Shown here: positions 1-8,226 of the stretch, piece by piece
Layout: every line of letters begins with the position of its first letter
Position numbering within the stretch: position 1 is the stretch's first letter
Source of the DNA: Flavobacterium petrolei
GTDB taxonomy: Bacteria; Bacteroidota; Bacteroidia; Flavobacteriales; Flavobacteriaceae
DNA length: 64,000 nucleotides
Assembly: GCF_003314435.2 (NCBI RefSeq)
Contig: NZ_QNVY02000001.1
Coordinates: 1,302,001 to 1,366,000 of the forward strand
Direction: 5' to 3'
Notes under the pieces: model-generated
Told to the model about the DNA's origin: nothing
The model's database searches: none
What the model saw: the letters and a program-made list of their open reading frames with translations, nothing else
Made by a program: the position numbers and the translations under genes

Positions 1-1469
1 TGGATATTACCTTAAAAAAGAATCATCAAACATTATTGCAAAACGAAAAAGAGAAATACAGTAGCATCATTGCCAATATGAACTTAGGTTTGGTTGAGGT
101 TGATCAAAACGATTGTATCACTTTAGTGAATCATAGTTTTAGTGAAATTAGTGGCTACAGTATGGAGGAATTAGTTGGGAAAAATGCTTCAGATCTATTT
201 CTGACCAAAGAAAGTAAAGAGTTTGTTGGTACAAAAAATATATTACGGACTCAAAGGGTATCAGATTCATATGAAATACAAATAAAAAATAAAACGGGAG
301 AGAACAGACATTGGCTAATCAGTGGCGCACCAAATTATGATATCAATGGAAAAATTGTTGGTTCCATAGGAATTCATCTGGATATAACTGAGCAAAAAGA
401 GCAAGAAGAAAAAATTTATTTGCTCTCCTTAATTGCTGAAAAAAATATAAATGCAGTTGTGATTTCTGATGCACAGGGCAATACAGAATGGGTTAATTCC
501 AGTTTTGAGAAAATGTCTGGCTACACTAAAGAGGAATTGGTAGGAATAAAACCAGGGAATCTGTTGCAGGGTAAAGAGACAAACCCTGAAACTATTCGGT
601 ATTTAAAAGATCAAATTAGCAAAGGTCAACCCTTTAATTGTGAAATTGTAAATTACACAAAAACGGGGGAGAAATATTGGGTAAAAATACAAGGGCAAGC
701 TTTATATAATAAAAAAGGTGAAATAGTCCGATACTTTGCTATTGAAGAAAATATATCTAACAAGAAATTATTAGAAAATCAAAGAGAAGAATTGGTTGCA
801 AGATTAGCAAAAACAAATAAAGAACTCGAAGATTATGCCCAAATAGTTTCCCATGATTTAAAATCACCTTTGCGTAGTATTCATTCTCTAATTTCGTGGA
901 TAAAAGAGGATAGTGATAAAGCATTTAGTGAGCAAACTTTAGGATATTTTTCAATGATTGAAAATAAAGTAGAAAAAATGGATCATTTAATCGAGGGGAT
1001 ATTGACCTATTCTAAAATTGATAAAGAAAATCTAACTTTAGAAAGTGTAAATACACATCAAATCATACAAAGCATCATTGATATAATTCACATTCCCAAA
1101 CATGTGACCATTGCTATAAAAAATACATTACCTATACTCATGGCAGATCGTTATAGAATTCAGCAATTATTCCAAAACATTATAGGAAATGCTGTAAATT
1201 ATATAGAACGGGATCCTGGTTATGTAGAAATAGCTTCAGAAGAATACGTTGATCATTATGTAATCTCTGTTAAAGATAATGGCGTAGGAATTGCAAAAGA
1301 ACATTATGAAAAAGTATTTAAGACTTTTCAATCATATACTAAAAGTGAGCATTCCACAGGACTTGGCTTGGCAATCGTAAAGAAAATTATTGAGGCCTAT
1401 AATGGTAAAATTTGGATCGAAAGTGAATTAGGAGAGGGGTCAACCTTTTTTGTAAAACTTAATAAATAA
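1..1469 (+). CDS. PAS-PAS sensor histidine kinase, 5' end outside window
   Basis: The frame is open from base 3 without a stop, and the first visible codons read like the tail of an upstream PAS/PAC domain (DIT...), so the gene begins before the window. Numbering from the TTG at 36, there is a PAS domain at about residues 8-120, a second at about 128-245, a short coiled coil, a HisKA domain with H-box VSHDLKSPLR (phospho-His 273) and a HATPase domain with N box around N381-N385, G1 DNGVGIA at 414 and G2 GLGL at 442. No membrane segment is visible, so the kinase is probably cytoplasmic. The stop lies 2 bases before the FIST gene, which implies one transcript. The HisKA/HATPase part is a clear paralogue of the kinase at 2605. 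The ligand of the PAS domains is not predictable from sequence. Confidence 0.93.
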   Translation, partial: DITLKKNHQTLLQNEKEKYSSIIANMNLGLVEVDQNDCITLVNHSFSEISGYSMEELVGKNASDLFLTKESKEFVGTKNILRTQRVSDSYEIQIKNKTGENRHWLISGAPNYDINGKIVGSIGIHLDITEQKEQEEKIYLLSLIAEKNINAVVISDAQGNTEWVNSSFEKMSGYTKEELVGIKPGNLLQGKETNPETIRYLKDQISKGQPFNCEIVNYTKTGEKYWVKIQGQALYNKKGEIVRYFAIEENISNKKLLENQREELVARLAKTNKELEDYAQIVSHDLKSPLRSIHSLISWIKEDSDKAFSEQTLGYFSMIENKVEKMDHLIEGILTYSKIDKENLTLESVNTHQIIQSIIDIIHIPKHVTIAIKNTLPILMADRYRIQQLFQNIIGNAVNYIERDPGYVEIASEEYVDHYVISVKDNGVGIAKEHYEKVFKTFQSYTKSEHSTGLGLAIVKKIIEAYNGKIWIESELGEGSTFFVKLNK

Positions 1470-1471
1470 CT

Positions 1472-2605
1472 ATGAAAATTATTCAGGCTTCAAAAGTGGA
1501 AAATCAAGGTTGGAACTATTTACAAAAAAAAGTAACATTAAAAAATCCGTTGGTTTTAGTGTTCGCCAATAGATTGCTTTTGGAGGATGATGCTGTAATA
1601 GAGAGTATCCGAAAAGAATTTCCCTATGAACATTTAGTTTTTGGATCAACAGCGGGGGAAATTGTTTCCTGCAACGTATTTGATAATTCTATTTCAGTGA
1701 CAGCAATAGAGTTTGAAAAAAGCTCTTTTGTAGTGAAACGGGAAAATATTTTAGACTACGGCAAAGATGCCCAAACACTAGGCAAAACGCTATATAATAA
1801 AATTCCTAAAGAGAACTTAAAACACTTATTTGTTTTGTCCGAGGGTAGTTTTGTAAATGGAAGCTCTTTAATAAAAGGTTTAGAAAATGATATTGATCTG
1901 GAAGTTTCTATAACTGGCGGAATGTGCGGCGATGATGCACGATTCGAAAAAACAGTTGCTTCGTACAAAGAAAATCCTAAAGAAGGAGAAGTGATTTTAA
2001 TTGGTTTTTATGGAGATACGTTAGAGATATCTTACGCAAGTTTTGGTGGTTGGATTCCATTTGGACCAGAAAGAATTATTACAAAATCAGAGGCAAATAT
2101 TCTTTATGAAATTGATGGGCAGCCAGCACTTGATTTGTATAAAAAATACTTGGGAGATAAAGCCAGTGAATTGCCTCAAGCTTCCTTGTTATATCCTTTA
2201 AATGTAACTCCGGAAGGTAAAAAGGAACCTGTCGTTCGAACTATTTTGAACATTAACAATGATGATCAGTTCATGATTTTAGCGGGTGATGTGCCAATGA
2301 ACGCAAGAGTGCAGTTAATGATGGCATCTGTAGACGGAATTGCAACTGGAGCACAAATTGCTGCTGAATTTGCGATGAAAAATCGTAAAGCCGATCCGGA
2401 ATTAGCCATCTTAGTAAGTTGTATAGGCAGAAGACTAGTGATGAACCAAAGAATAGAAGAAGAAGTTGAGCATGTTCGTGAGACTATTGGAGAAAAAATT
2501 CCAATGACTGGATTTTACTCATACGGGGAGATGGCACCTTTTAATGAAAGTACTTCTTGTGAACTTCATAATCAAACAATGACGTTAACCCTAATTAGCG
2601 AGTAA
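1472..2605 (+). CDS. FIST N/C domain sensory protein
   Basis: A 377-residue soluble protein matching the FIST (F-box and intracellular signal transduction) layout. The N-terminal half has the family-like segment FGSTAGEIVS near residue 57, followed by a glycine-rich SITGGMCGDDA stretch near residue 148. The C-terminal half has DGIATGAQIAAEFA near 288, then ILVSCIGRRLVM and TGFYSYGEMAP. FIST proteins are thought to bind small ligands, perhaps amino acids, and commonly sit beside histidine kinases and chemotaxis genes. Here the gene lies between two kinases: 2 bases after the first and overlapping the start of the second by one base (TAATG). It is therefore probably the input module of this operon. 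Domain assignment is firm; the ligand is unknown. Confidence 0.9.
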   Translation: MKIIQASKVENQGWNYLQKKVTLKNPLVLVFANRLLLEDDAVIESIRKEFPYEHLVFGSTAGEIVSCNVFDNSISVTAIEFEKSSFVVKRENILDYGKDAQTLGKTLYNKIPKENLKHLFVLSEGSFVNGSSLIKGLENDIDLEVSITGGMCGDDARFEKTVASYKENPKEGEVILIGFYGDTLEISYASFGGWIPFGPERIITKSEANILYEIDGQPALDLYKKYLGDKASELPQASLLYPLNVTPEGKKEPVVRTILNINNDDQFMILAGDVPMNARVQLMMASVDGIATGAQIAAEFAMKNRKADPELAILVSCIGRRLVMNQRIEEEVEHVRETIGEKIPMTGFYSYGEMAPFNESTSCELHNQTMTLTLISE

Positions 2606-3642
2606 TGAATTCATTATTAAAAAGACAAATAGACAAAAAACTTAAAGGCGGACTGAACGATTTAGATATCTTTCTAGCGGCGATTGATGATTCCTATAAC
2701 AATTTTGAAAATCAGATAGGCTTACTGCATAGAGCAATGAAAATTAGTTCTGATGAACTTTTTGAAGCCAATCAAAAATTAAGAGATGAAGCGGGGAGTT
2801 TAAAAGAAGTCAATAAAAATTTGCAGTTTATTCTTAATTCTATGAGTCTGGATGTAGCAATTACATCAAATGTTGATTCCTTTAATTCGTCAGAATATAT
2901 TAAGCAACAATCAGTAGAAATTATCAAAATCAATAAGCAAAGAGAGGAATTACTTTTGAATCTTGAAAAACAAAATCAGGTTTTAAATGAATATGCTCAT
3001 ATGGTTTCCCATGATTTAAAAGCACCTTTGCGGAGCATTGATACATTGATAAACTGGTTTATTGAAGATAATCAGGCAATGATGAATGAAACTAACTTGA
3101 AATCATTGAATTTAATTCTTTCTAATGTGGAGAAAATGGATTTTTTAATTAAAGGAATCCTAAACTATACTGCTATTGATAATAAAGAAAATCAAGACAG
3201 AATAATTGATTTAAATATTTTGATAGAGGAAACTTTAAGAACCATACATATTTCTGAACACGTCAAAATCAAAATTAAGAATCACCTGCCCAAAGTATTT
3301 GGAAATGACTTTAGATATAAACAGCTATTTCAAAACTTAATACAGAACGCCATAAAGTACAATGATAAAGAAAATATTACTGTCGAAATTGGAAATTTAG
3401 AAAGTGATACGGAAATTAGTTTTTATGTAAAAGACAACGGAATTGGTATTCCAGAACAGTACCAGACTAGAATTTTTGATATTTTCTCTAAATTAGAAAA
3501 TAATGACCCGTCTTCAGGGATTGGACTTTCTATTGTGAAAAAAATTATTGACTTTTACAATGGTACCATTTGGCTGGAAAGCCAAGAAAATATAGGAACA
3601 ACTTTTCATTTTACGATACCCAAAGAAAATGGAGCAGCCTAA
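2605..3642 (+). CDS. Cytoplasmic sensor histidine kinase, FIST-associated
   Basis: A 345-residue kinase without membrane segments or PAS domains. Residues 1-80 form a helical N-terminal module beginning NSLLKRQIDKKL, a type of leader seen on kinases next to FIST genes, then a coiled coil at about 100-130. HisKA has VSHDLKAPLR (phospho-His 136). HATPase boxes include LFQNLIQNAIKY, DNGIGIP and GIGLSIVKKII. From the H-box onward it parallels the kinase ending at 1469, with shared patterns such as EKMDxLIxGIL and LFQNxIxNA. An internal duplication of the kinase module is therefore likely. The start codon overlaps the FIST stop and its own 3' end overlaps the HPt gene by 14 bases, pointing to translational coupling. 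With no sensor domain of its own, it may read out FIST; that is inference. Confidence 0.92.
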   Translation: MNSLLKRQIDKKLKGGLNDLDIFLAAIDDSYNNFENQIGLLHRAMKISSDELFEANQKLRDEAGSLKEVNKNLQFILNSMSLDVAITSNVDSFNSSEYIKQQSVEIIKINKQREELLLNLEKQNQVLNEYAHMVSHDLKAPLRSIDTLINWFIEDNQAMMNETNLKSLNLILSNVEKMDFLIKGILNYTAIDNKENQDRIIDLNILIEETLRTIHISEHVKIKIKNHLPKVFGNDFRYKQLFQNLIQNAIKYNDKENITVEIGNLESDTEISFYVKDNGIGIPEQYQTRIFDIFSKLENNDPSSGIGLSIVKKIIDFYNGTIWLESQENIGTTFHFTIPKENGAA

Positions 3643-3946
3643 TCTAACCTACATCAACGATCTCTCAGGAGATAATCTTGAATTCAGAGCTAAATTAATT
3701 GGTATTCTTAAAAAGGAACTTCCCGAAGAAATAAATGGCTATTCAGAACAAATGGCAAACACTATTTTTGTCGAGGCTGCGCAATCAGTTCATAAACTAA
3801 AACATAAAATATCTATACTTGGTTTAGAAAAAAGTTATTATATTGCTGAAGAATATGAAGTTAATCTAAAAAATAACTCTACAAGTCTCCGTGCTGATTT
3901 TGAAACTATTTTGAAAATTATGCAAGAGTTTGTAAACCGTTTGTAA
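3629..3946 (+). CDS. HPt (histidine phosphotransfer) domain protein
   Basis: A 105-residue, all-helical protein with the HPt signature VHKLKHKISILGL; His55 is the expected phosphorylated residue. HPt proteins pass phosphate between receiver domains. Starting inside the 3' end of the preceding kinase (14-base overlap) ties its expression to it, and the LytTR regulator begins 13 bases after its stop. A conventional relay needs a receiver between kinase and HPt, yet the only receiver visible in this cassette belongs to the LytTR regulator. This protein may therefore exchange phosphate with that regulator, act as a phosphate sink, or work with a receiver upstream of the window. Confidence 0.82.
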   Translation: MEQPNLTYINDLSGDNLEFRAKLIGILKKELPEEINGYSEQMANTIFVEAAQSVHKLKHKISILGLEKSYYIAEEYEVNLKNNSTSLRADFETILKIMQEFVNRL

Positions 3947-3959
3947 CACCTCTTACTGT

Positions 3960-4667
3960 ATGAATTGCATTACTATAGATGACGAAGAGATGGCAAGAGC
4001 TATTATTACTCAGATGATCACTGTATATCCTGAACTTAACCTAATGCAGGAGTTTCCGAATGCTATGCAGGCTATAAAATTCTTAAATAACAATGATGTT
4101 GATTTAATCTTTTTAGACATTCATATGCCTGATTTTACAGGATTTGATTTCATTCAAAGTTTAAAAAATCCTCCAAAAATAATTTTAGTCACCTCTGATA
4201 AAAAATTTGCTATAGAAGCTTTTGAGTACGAGTGCATAGTAGATTATTTAGTAAAGCCCATTACTGGAGATCGATTTCAAAAAGCAATTCAAAAAGCAAA
4301 TGCCTATAAAATCACTTCCAAAGCAACAGAAATTAAACAAATTGTTGAGGATAATGCAAATGAGTTTTATATCAACATAGACCGGAGATTGATAAAAATT
4401 GAAATGGCATCTGTAAATATTGTAGAAGCCAAGGGGGATTATATCCATATAAAAACCGAGAGCAAAAATTATGTAGTTCATTCTACCCTAAAGAAAATAG
4501 AAGATAAATTACCAAAAGATTTATTTTTAAAAGTACATCGATCCTTTATTATCAACACTAAAAAAATTATTGATATTAAAGACAATAGTGTCTTAATTGC
4601 CAAAGATGTAATTCCAGTAAGTCGTTCTAACAAAACGGAGCTTCTAAAAAGAATAAATGTCTTGTAA
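3960..4667 (+). CDS. LytTR-family response regulator
   Basis: A 235-residue regulator. The N-terminal receiver (about 1-115) has the acidic pair near DDEE, the phospho-acceptor Asp53 in FLDIHMP, the switch TS in LVTSDKK and the conserved lysine in YLVKPI. A linker leads into a C-terminal LytTR DNA-binding domain (about 135-235) containing VEAKGDYIHIKT, KVHRSFIIN and a late VSRSNKTELLKRI segment. It is the only protein in the cassette with a DNA-binding domain, so it is presumed to carry the output. LytTR regulators often control small numbers of nearby genes. The two small genes downstream (4775 and 5300) are candidates, but no paired LytTR direct repeat was recognised upstream of them. Confidence 0.93.
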   Translation: MNCITIDDEEMARAIITQMITVYPELNLMQEFPNAMQAIKFLNNNDVDLIFLDIHMPDFTGFDFIQSLKNPPKIILVTSDKKFAIEAFEYECIVDYLVKPITGDRFQKAIQKANAYKITSKATEIKQIVEDNANEFYINIDRRLIKIEMASVNIVEAKGDYIHIKTESKNYVVHSTLKKIEDKLPKDLFLKVHRSFIINTKKIIDIKDNSVLIAKDVIPVSRSNKTELLKRINVL

Positions 4668-4721
4668 AATATAGCTATTAAATTACAAAATCATCTAAAA
4701 AATACACTTCATCGATTAAAA

Positions 4722-4752
4722 TTGCTTTTAACCGTCATTGTGCTTATTTTTG
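4722..4752 (+). promoter_or_regulatory. Candidate Bacteroidetes promoter for the 4775 gene
   Basis: TTG at 4722-4724, a 20-base spacer and TATTTTTG at 4745-4752 match the Bacteroidetes -33 TTG / -7 TAnnTTTG pattern. The box lies 22 bases before the ATG at 4775, so this gene may be transcribed separately from the signalling operon. Confidence 0.5.
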
Positions 4753-4774
4753 CCGGGTATTTATAATATTAGCT

Positions 4775-5122
4775 ATGAAAGTAAAATTACTTAATGCACC
4801 CATTATTTTTTTAGATTATTCCGGGGATGTACTCACAGGATATTATTTAATATCTAACCGTTGGACAGTACTAAACGACGTTTACATAACTTTTGTTAGA
4901 AGAAAAGGTATTGGATATTGTTACAATTTGACTTGGGCTGGACCTTTAACAAAATCTGAAGCTGAAAAATTAAGCTGTGATAATGAAACTATACTTGCAG
5001 TAAGGCATGATGTCATAAAGCCTTTTTTACAGTTTCTTGATGATGAAGTGTTTTTACCCAATAGTGTTGAGGTTCGAACAATAATTGGTCTTGATTGTGA
5101 TCAATTAAATTTAGCAAATTAA
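4775..5122 (+). CDS. Conserved-looking hypothetical protein
   Basis: A 115-residue soluble protein of no family I recognise. It is predicted to be mostly beta strand (MKVKLLNAPIIFLDYSG, YITFVRRKGIGYCYNLTW), with helices near AEKLSC and VIKPFLQFLDDEVF. There is no signal peptide, membrane segment or obvious catalytic motif. It follows the LytTR regulator by 107 bases, on the same strand, with its own candidate promoter. Its position suggests a link to the signalling cassette, either as an output gene or an accessory protein, but nothing in the sequence proves it. Composition and codon use look like the neighbours, so it is likely a real gene. Confidence 0.6.
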   Translation: MKVKLLNAPIIFLDYSGDVLTGYYLISNRWTVLNDVYITFVRRKGIGYCYNLTWAGPLTKSEAEKLSCDNETILAVRHDVIKPFLQFLDDEVFLPNSVEVRTIIGLDCDQLNLAN

Positions 5123-5299
5123 GTCATTTAGATATGAATTATTTAATACTGTTTTTGGTTAAGGGCTCTCATTATACGAGTCAGGTATAAAGTGATGATG
5201 TTTCACCTGCAGCAAATGTCTATTCGTCGAAAAATTAGATGTCTACGCAAGAATACTCATGATCTTTGTGCCTTTATTAACAAGTATAGTTAAAAAATT

Positions 5300-5590
5300 A
5301 TGGCAATTCAAATCACATATAATGGAGGAGTTTATGAAATAAATGGGTTGTTAAACTCTCAAAATGGAGAGTCTTTAAAAAATCATTTTGAAACGCTCAT
5401 GATTCATTCCAATGCAATGGTTCTCTCTTTGAATAAAGTCCTTGATATAGATTGTAATGCAGCTAATATTTTATCGGATTTACATAAAAAAGCCGATTTG
5501 TGCGACATATTATTTTACATCATTGGCAGAGAAAATAAAAAAGTACAAGAATTGTTTAACGTCTTGAATTATCATGACATTCTCCTTTAA
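5300..5590 (+). CDS. STAS-like domain protein (anti-sigma antagonist fold, tentative)
   Basis: A 96-residue protein with the order of elements expected of a STAS domain. There is a short strand leading to YEINGLLNSQNGESLKNHFE (like the xxGxLDxxxAxxL start), a strand VLSLNKV, the loop LDIDCNAANIL where STAS proteins have DSxGxxxL, a helix, then the strand ILFYIIG and a final helix KVQELFNVLN. The usual phosphorylatable Ser is Cys here. STAS proteins work in partner-switching with HATPase-type kinases, which would fit the kinases just upstream. The fold call is by pattern only. A near-match to the -7 box (GATCTTTG) lies about 30 bases before the ATG. Confidence 0.5.
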   Translation: MAIQITYNGGVYEINGLLNSQNGESLKNHFETLMIHSNAMVLSLNKVLDIDCNAANILSDLHKKADLCDILFYIIGRENKKVQELFNVLNYHDILL

Positions 5591-6003
5591 TAACCACATA
5601 TTTTGTGTGATAATTAACATATTTAAATCATTTAGTTACGCTAATTAAATGATTTTCAGTTTAGTTAATAAGAGCAATTCTACTTCTGTCAAATAATGGT
5701 TTAACAGTTTTTATCTCATAAATCATTACAGTTTAAGTCGTTAAATTTGGCTCTTTAAGCATGTTTTTATTTATTCACCCATTTGCAGTAATAACTTTTC
5801 AGACTTTATCTTCTAAATATTACTTTTTGTGTACCCATAAAAAACGTAGCGTACTTGCAAATATGATTATTAATATGTCGTTTTAAATAGTATGGTGTTA
5901 GATTTTTTAAAGTTAGTTCATAATTCGATATTATTAGCGTAATGATTTAATAACCGTCGGTAAGTTCATTACACAGAGGAAACACGAATATTTTTATTTA
6001 AAA
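5591..6003. other. Intergenic spacer without recognised gene
   Basis: About 410 bases of very AT-rich sequence with many stops in all frames. I see no coding potential, no tRNA and no convincing promoter. It ends at a terminator-like hairpin, so a small transcript reaching that hairpin is possible but not supported by anything else. Confidence 0.5.
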
Positions 6004-6037
6004 AGAGATTATGCAATTTGCATAGTCTCTTTTTTTT
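6004..6037 (+). terminator. Rho-independent terminator-like hairpin
   Basis: AGAGATTATGCA (6004-6015) pairs with TGCATAGTCTCT (6019-6030) with one G-U wobble across a 3-base loop, followed by a long T run. The opposite strand also carries a T run, so it could work in both directions. No coding sequence ends just before it. Confidence 0.7.
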
Positions 6038-6038
6038 A

Positions 6039-6164
6039 TGGATTTCATTTGGTTTTCAAAAGTTTAACAAAGAAATTGCAAAGCGAAATTCAGGAATTAG
6101 AAAATTAGGCATTACTTTTGCCAATAAAGTTGGATTAAAAAAACATAAACGCGCACTGAAATAA
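6039..6164 (+). pseudogene. Start-less open frame, possible gene-tail remnant
   Basis: An open frame of about 41 codons ends in TAA at 6162-6164. It reads like ordinary basic protein sequence (KFNKEIAKRNSGIRKLGI, then TFANKVGLKKHKRALK). No ATG or GTG precedes it. The only upstream start-like codon is a TTG inside the terminator stem at 6018, and the frame begins right after the terminator T run. It may be the 3' remnant of a lost gene or chance. I do not recognise the family. Confidence 0.3.
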
Positions 6165-6178
6165 ATTCTGCCTATCAT

Positions 6179-6889
6179 ATGAAAGAACAATTTAAAAAGT
6201 TTTTAAACGAAGAACAAGACCCAAAGGCTATTGAGAAAATCGCTTCAAAACTGAGTGATTTATTGATGAAAAATGAAGAAATAGGTTATATAGCTGTTCA
6301 AAAAAAACCAGCAATTACCGTTTTACCGGACAGTATTGTTTTGACCAATAAAAGAATTATTATTTGTCAGCCTAAAAATCTGGGACTTTCAATGAATTTC
6401 ATTGATTACACTTGGGACGAAATAGAAGGTACTTTTGTGAAAGAAAATATTTTGGGTTCTGAGTTTTCTTTTACAACCAGAACGAATATGGAAGTTTCTA
6501 TCGATTATATCCCTAAAATTCAAGCGAGAAAGATTTTTACGTACGCCAAAGAACAATTGGATATATTAAAAGTTGGGTCTGTATTGAATGCAACCATGAT
6601 GGATGAAGTTCCAGTTTCTCCAATAGAAGAAGTAGAGATTATTGAAGAGATGGAAACAGAAGAAGTGACCAGTTTTGCTGAAATAATGCCTGTTTCACAG
6701 CCCAATTTTATTGCTGAAAATCAAGTATTCGAAGACGTTCCATCAAGTCCGAAAGACAAATCGTTGAGTGATTTATCGCAAGACGAACTTTTTGAAAAAT
6801 TACAGAATTATAAAAAATTATTGGACAACGGATTAATTTTACAAGGCGAATATGATGCTTTCAAAAAAGAAATTTTGAGTCATATGTAG
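6179..6889 (+). CDS. PH-like domain protein with C-terminal SHOCT domain
   Basis: A 236-residue soluble protein. Residues about 25-125 look like a bacterial PH (YokE-type) domain: alternating strands with ITVLPDSIVLTNKRIIICQP, IDYTWDEIEGTFVKE and FSFTTRTNMEVSIDYIPK, closing with a helix. Residues about 140-195 are acidic and low complexity (EEVEIIEEMETEEV). The last 40 residues form a SHOCT motif (DELFEKLQNYKKLLDNGLI followed by GEYDAFKKEIL), a short helical domain commonly found at protein termini and thought to mediate oligomerisation. It converges with the DUF4407 gene across a shared terminator. Function is unknown; a membrane- or protein-binding scaffold is the reasonable guess. Confidence 0.75.
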   Translation: MKEQFKKFLNEEQDPKAIEKIASKLSDLLMKNEEIGYIAVQKKPAITVLPDSIVLTNKRIIICQPKNLGLSMNFIDYTWDEIEGTFVKENILGSEFSFTTRTNMEVSIDYIPKIQARKIFTYAKEQLDILKVGSVLNATMMDEVPVSPIEEVEIIEEMETEEVTSFAEIMPVSQPNFIAENQVFEDVPSSPKDKSLSDLSQDELFEKLQNYKKLLDNGLILQGEYDAFKKEILSHM

Positions 6890-6920
6890 TTTCGTCTAGA
6901 GCGCTAAGGAATAAATAATA

Positions 6921-6957
6921 AAAAACCCGACACTTGATAGTTGTCGGGCTTTGTTTT
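6921..6957 (+). terminator. Terminator between convergent genes
   Basis: CCCGACA (6926-6932) pairs with TGTCGGG (6942-6948), with A and T runs on the two sides. It lies between the stops of the SHOCT protein gene (+) and the DUF4407 gene (-), so it probably serves both. Confidence 0.85.
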
Positions 6958-6959
6958 TA

Positions 6960-8060
6960 TTATAAAGTTCTTTTCTGCTTTTCTACAAAATTATTAGATT
7001 GTAATTCTAGTAAATCGGTAGCGTTTTTTCGTTGTAAATCATATAACTGTTTGTCGTCAGCAATGTCTCCGTAGACTTTGTCGTGCATCGTGGCGCTAGT
7101 TTTTACCAATAAAGTACGTTGGTATTTGTCTTGTTCGATTGTTGCTTTCAAAGCTGTTTCCAGATCTTCCAGTTTATAATCATATTCTCCTTTTGGAGAT
7201 AGAAGTTTAGCAATAATAGGAGAAGTTTCAATAGCTAAAAACAAGAGCATGATAAAAAACGAAGGCAGCCACGGTAATTTGTCCAAGGCATTGATTCGTG
7301 CCATTAAACCATCAAATCCATCAATAATAGGTTGTGTTTCGCTAACTTTCTTGTCTAAATCGGTTTGCAGCGTTTTGGTATTTTTCTCCATTTCGGCAAT
7401 TTTAGCCAAATTGGTTTTTTGTAAGGTGTCCAGTTCTTGTTTTGCCAAATCATGTTTGGCAATTTTTTCTTTAAAAACGGGACCTTTGCCTAATTTTTTG
7501 GTTCCAGCAGTTCCTTCAGCTTCTGTGATGTAGGTTTCATACAGCGTGTTTACTTCTTTTTCTTTGTTTGTGATTTCCGATTTTAATTTATCGATTTCTG
7601 TTTTATTTTTATCCAAATCCGATTTGAAATAATTAGCCACTTCTTTTTTATTATTCAAAGCCATAGCATTTTTCTCTTTTAACAAAACAGTATTAATTTC
7701 TTTTTCGAAGATTTTAATTTCTAATGGTTTCGAAATAACTATCGCAATAATCACTGCCAAAATAATTCGGGGAGTTGCCTGTAGAAATTCACTTCCTATT
7801 TTGTCTCTTTTTCGAATAGTGGAAACAATAAAACGATCGAGATTAAAAATAAGTAAACTCCAAACGATACCAAATGCGATTGCGGGATATATACTGTCAA
7901 AGACAGTAAATAATGCATAAGAACTGGCAAGGAAAGCCATGACAGCGGTAAAGAAAACGGTGGCGCCAATACCTACATATTTGGTTTGTTCGCCTTCGGA
8001 ACAGCCTTCAAGTAGGTCTTTGTCAGCTCCGGAACAAAGGATAAAAAATTGTTTTAACAT
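6960..8060 (-). CDS. DUF4407 domain membrane protein
   Basis: A 366-residue membrane protein of the DUF4407 type. It begins FFILCSGADKDLLEGC, then has two closely spaced membrane segments (about 30-75), NLDRFIVSTIRK, and a third segment in PRIILAVIIAIVIS. A long coiled coil follows (about 120-240: repeated Lys/Glu/Leu heptads), then a fourth membrane segment (LPSFFIMLLFLAIETSPII) and a charged tail of about 80 residues. The family's function is unknown. The combination of membrane anchors with a long coiled coil suggests a structural or signalling role. A -7 box (8088-8095) lies 27 bases before the start. Confidence 0.88.
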   Translation of the reverse strand: MLKQFFILCSGADKDLLEGCSEGEQTKYVGIGATVFFTAVMAFLASSYALFTVFDSIYPAIAFGIVWSLLIFNLDRFIVSTIRKRDKIGSEFLQATPRIILAVIIAIVISKPLEIKIFEKEINTVLLKEKNAMALNNKKEVANYFKSDLDKNKTEIDKLKSEITNKEKEVNTLYETYITEAEGTAGTKKLGKGPVFKEKIAKHDLAKQELDTLQKTNLAKIAEMEKNTKTLQTDLDKKVSETQPIIDGFDGLMARINALDKLPWLPSFFIMLLFLAIETSPIIAKLLSPKGEYDYKLEDLETALKATIEQDKYQRTLLVKTSATMHDKVYGDIADDKQLYDLQRKNATDLLELQSNNFVEKQKRTL

Positions 8061-8087
8061 GATTGATGATTTTTTGAATGATGATTA

Positions 8088-8095
8088 CAAATTTA
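8088..8095 (-). promoter_or_regulatory. -7 promoter box of the DUF4407 gene
   Basis: On the minus strand this reads TAAATTTG, an exact TAnnTTTG match, 27 bases upstream of the ATG. No clear TTG -33 element is seen at the expected distance. Confidence 0.45.
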
Positions 8096-8170
8096 ACGCC
8101 AAAAAATGAATCTTGGTATAAATAATTGATATGTATTTATTTAAGGCATTTTGTTACGGTTTGTACCAAA

Positions 8171-8206
8171 TAAAAGAGAGCTGCTCACAAGGAACAGCTC
8201 TCTTTC
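8171..8206 (-). terminator. Terminator of pckA
   Basis: AGAGAGCTG (8175-8183) pairs perfectly with CAGCTCTCT (8195-8203). On the minus strand the stem is followed by TTTTATTT, placing it about 25 bases past the pckA stop. Confidence 0.85.
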
Positions 8207-8226
8207 TTTTTTGAATTATAATTAAC

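Noticed and set aside
6018..6164. TTG at 6018 as the start of a small protein
   Set aside because: The codon lies inside the terminator stem and would begin the protein with the translated T run, which is implausible.
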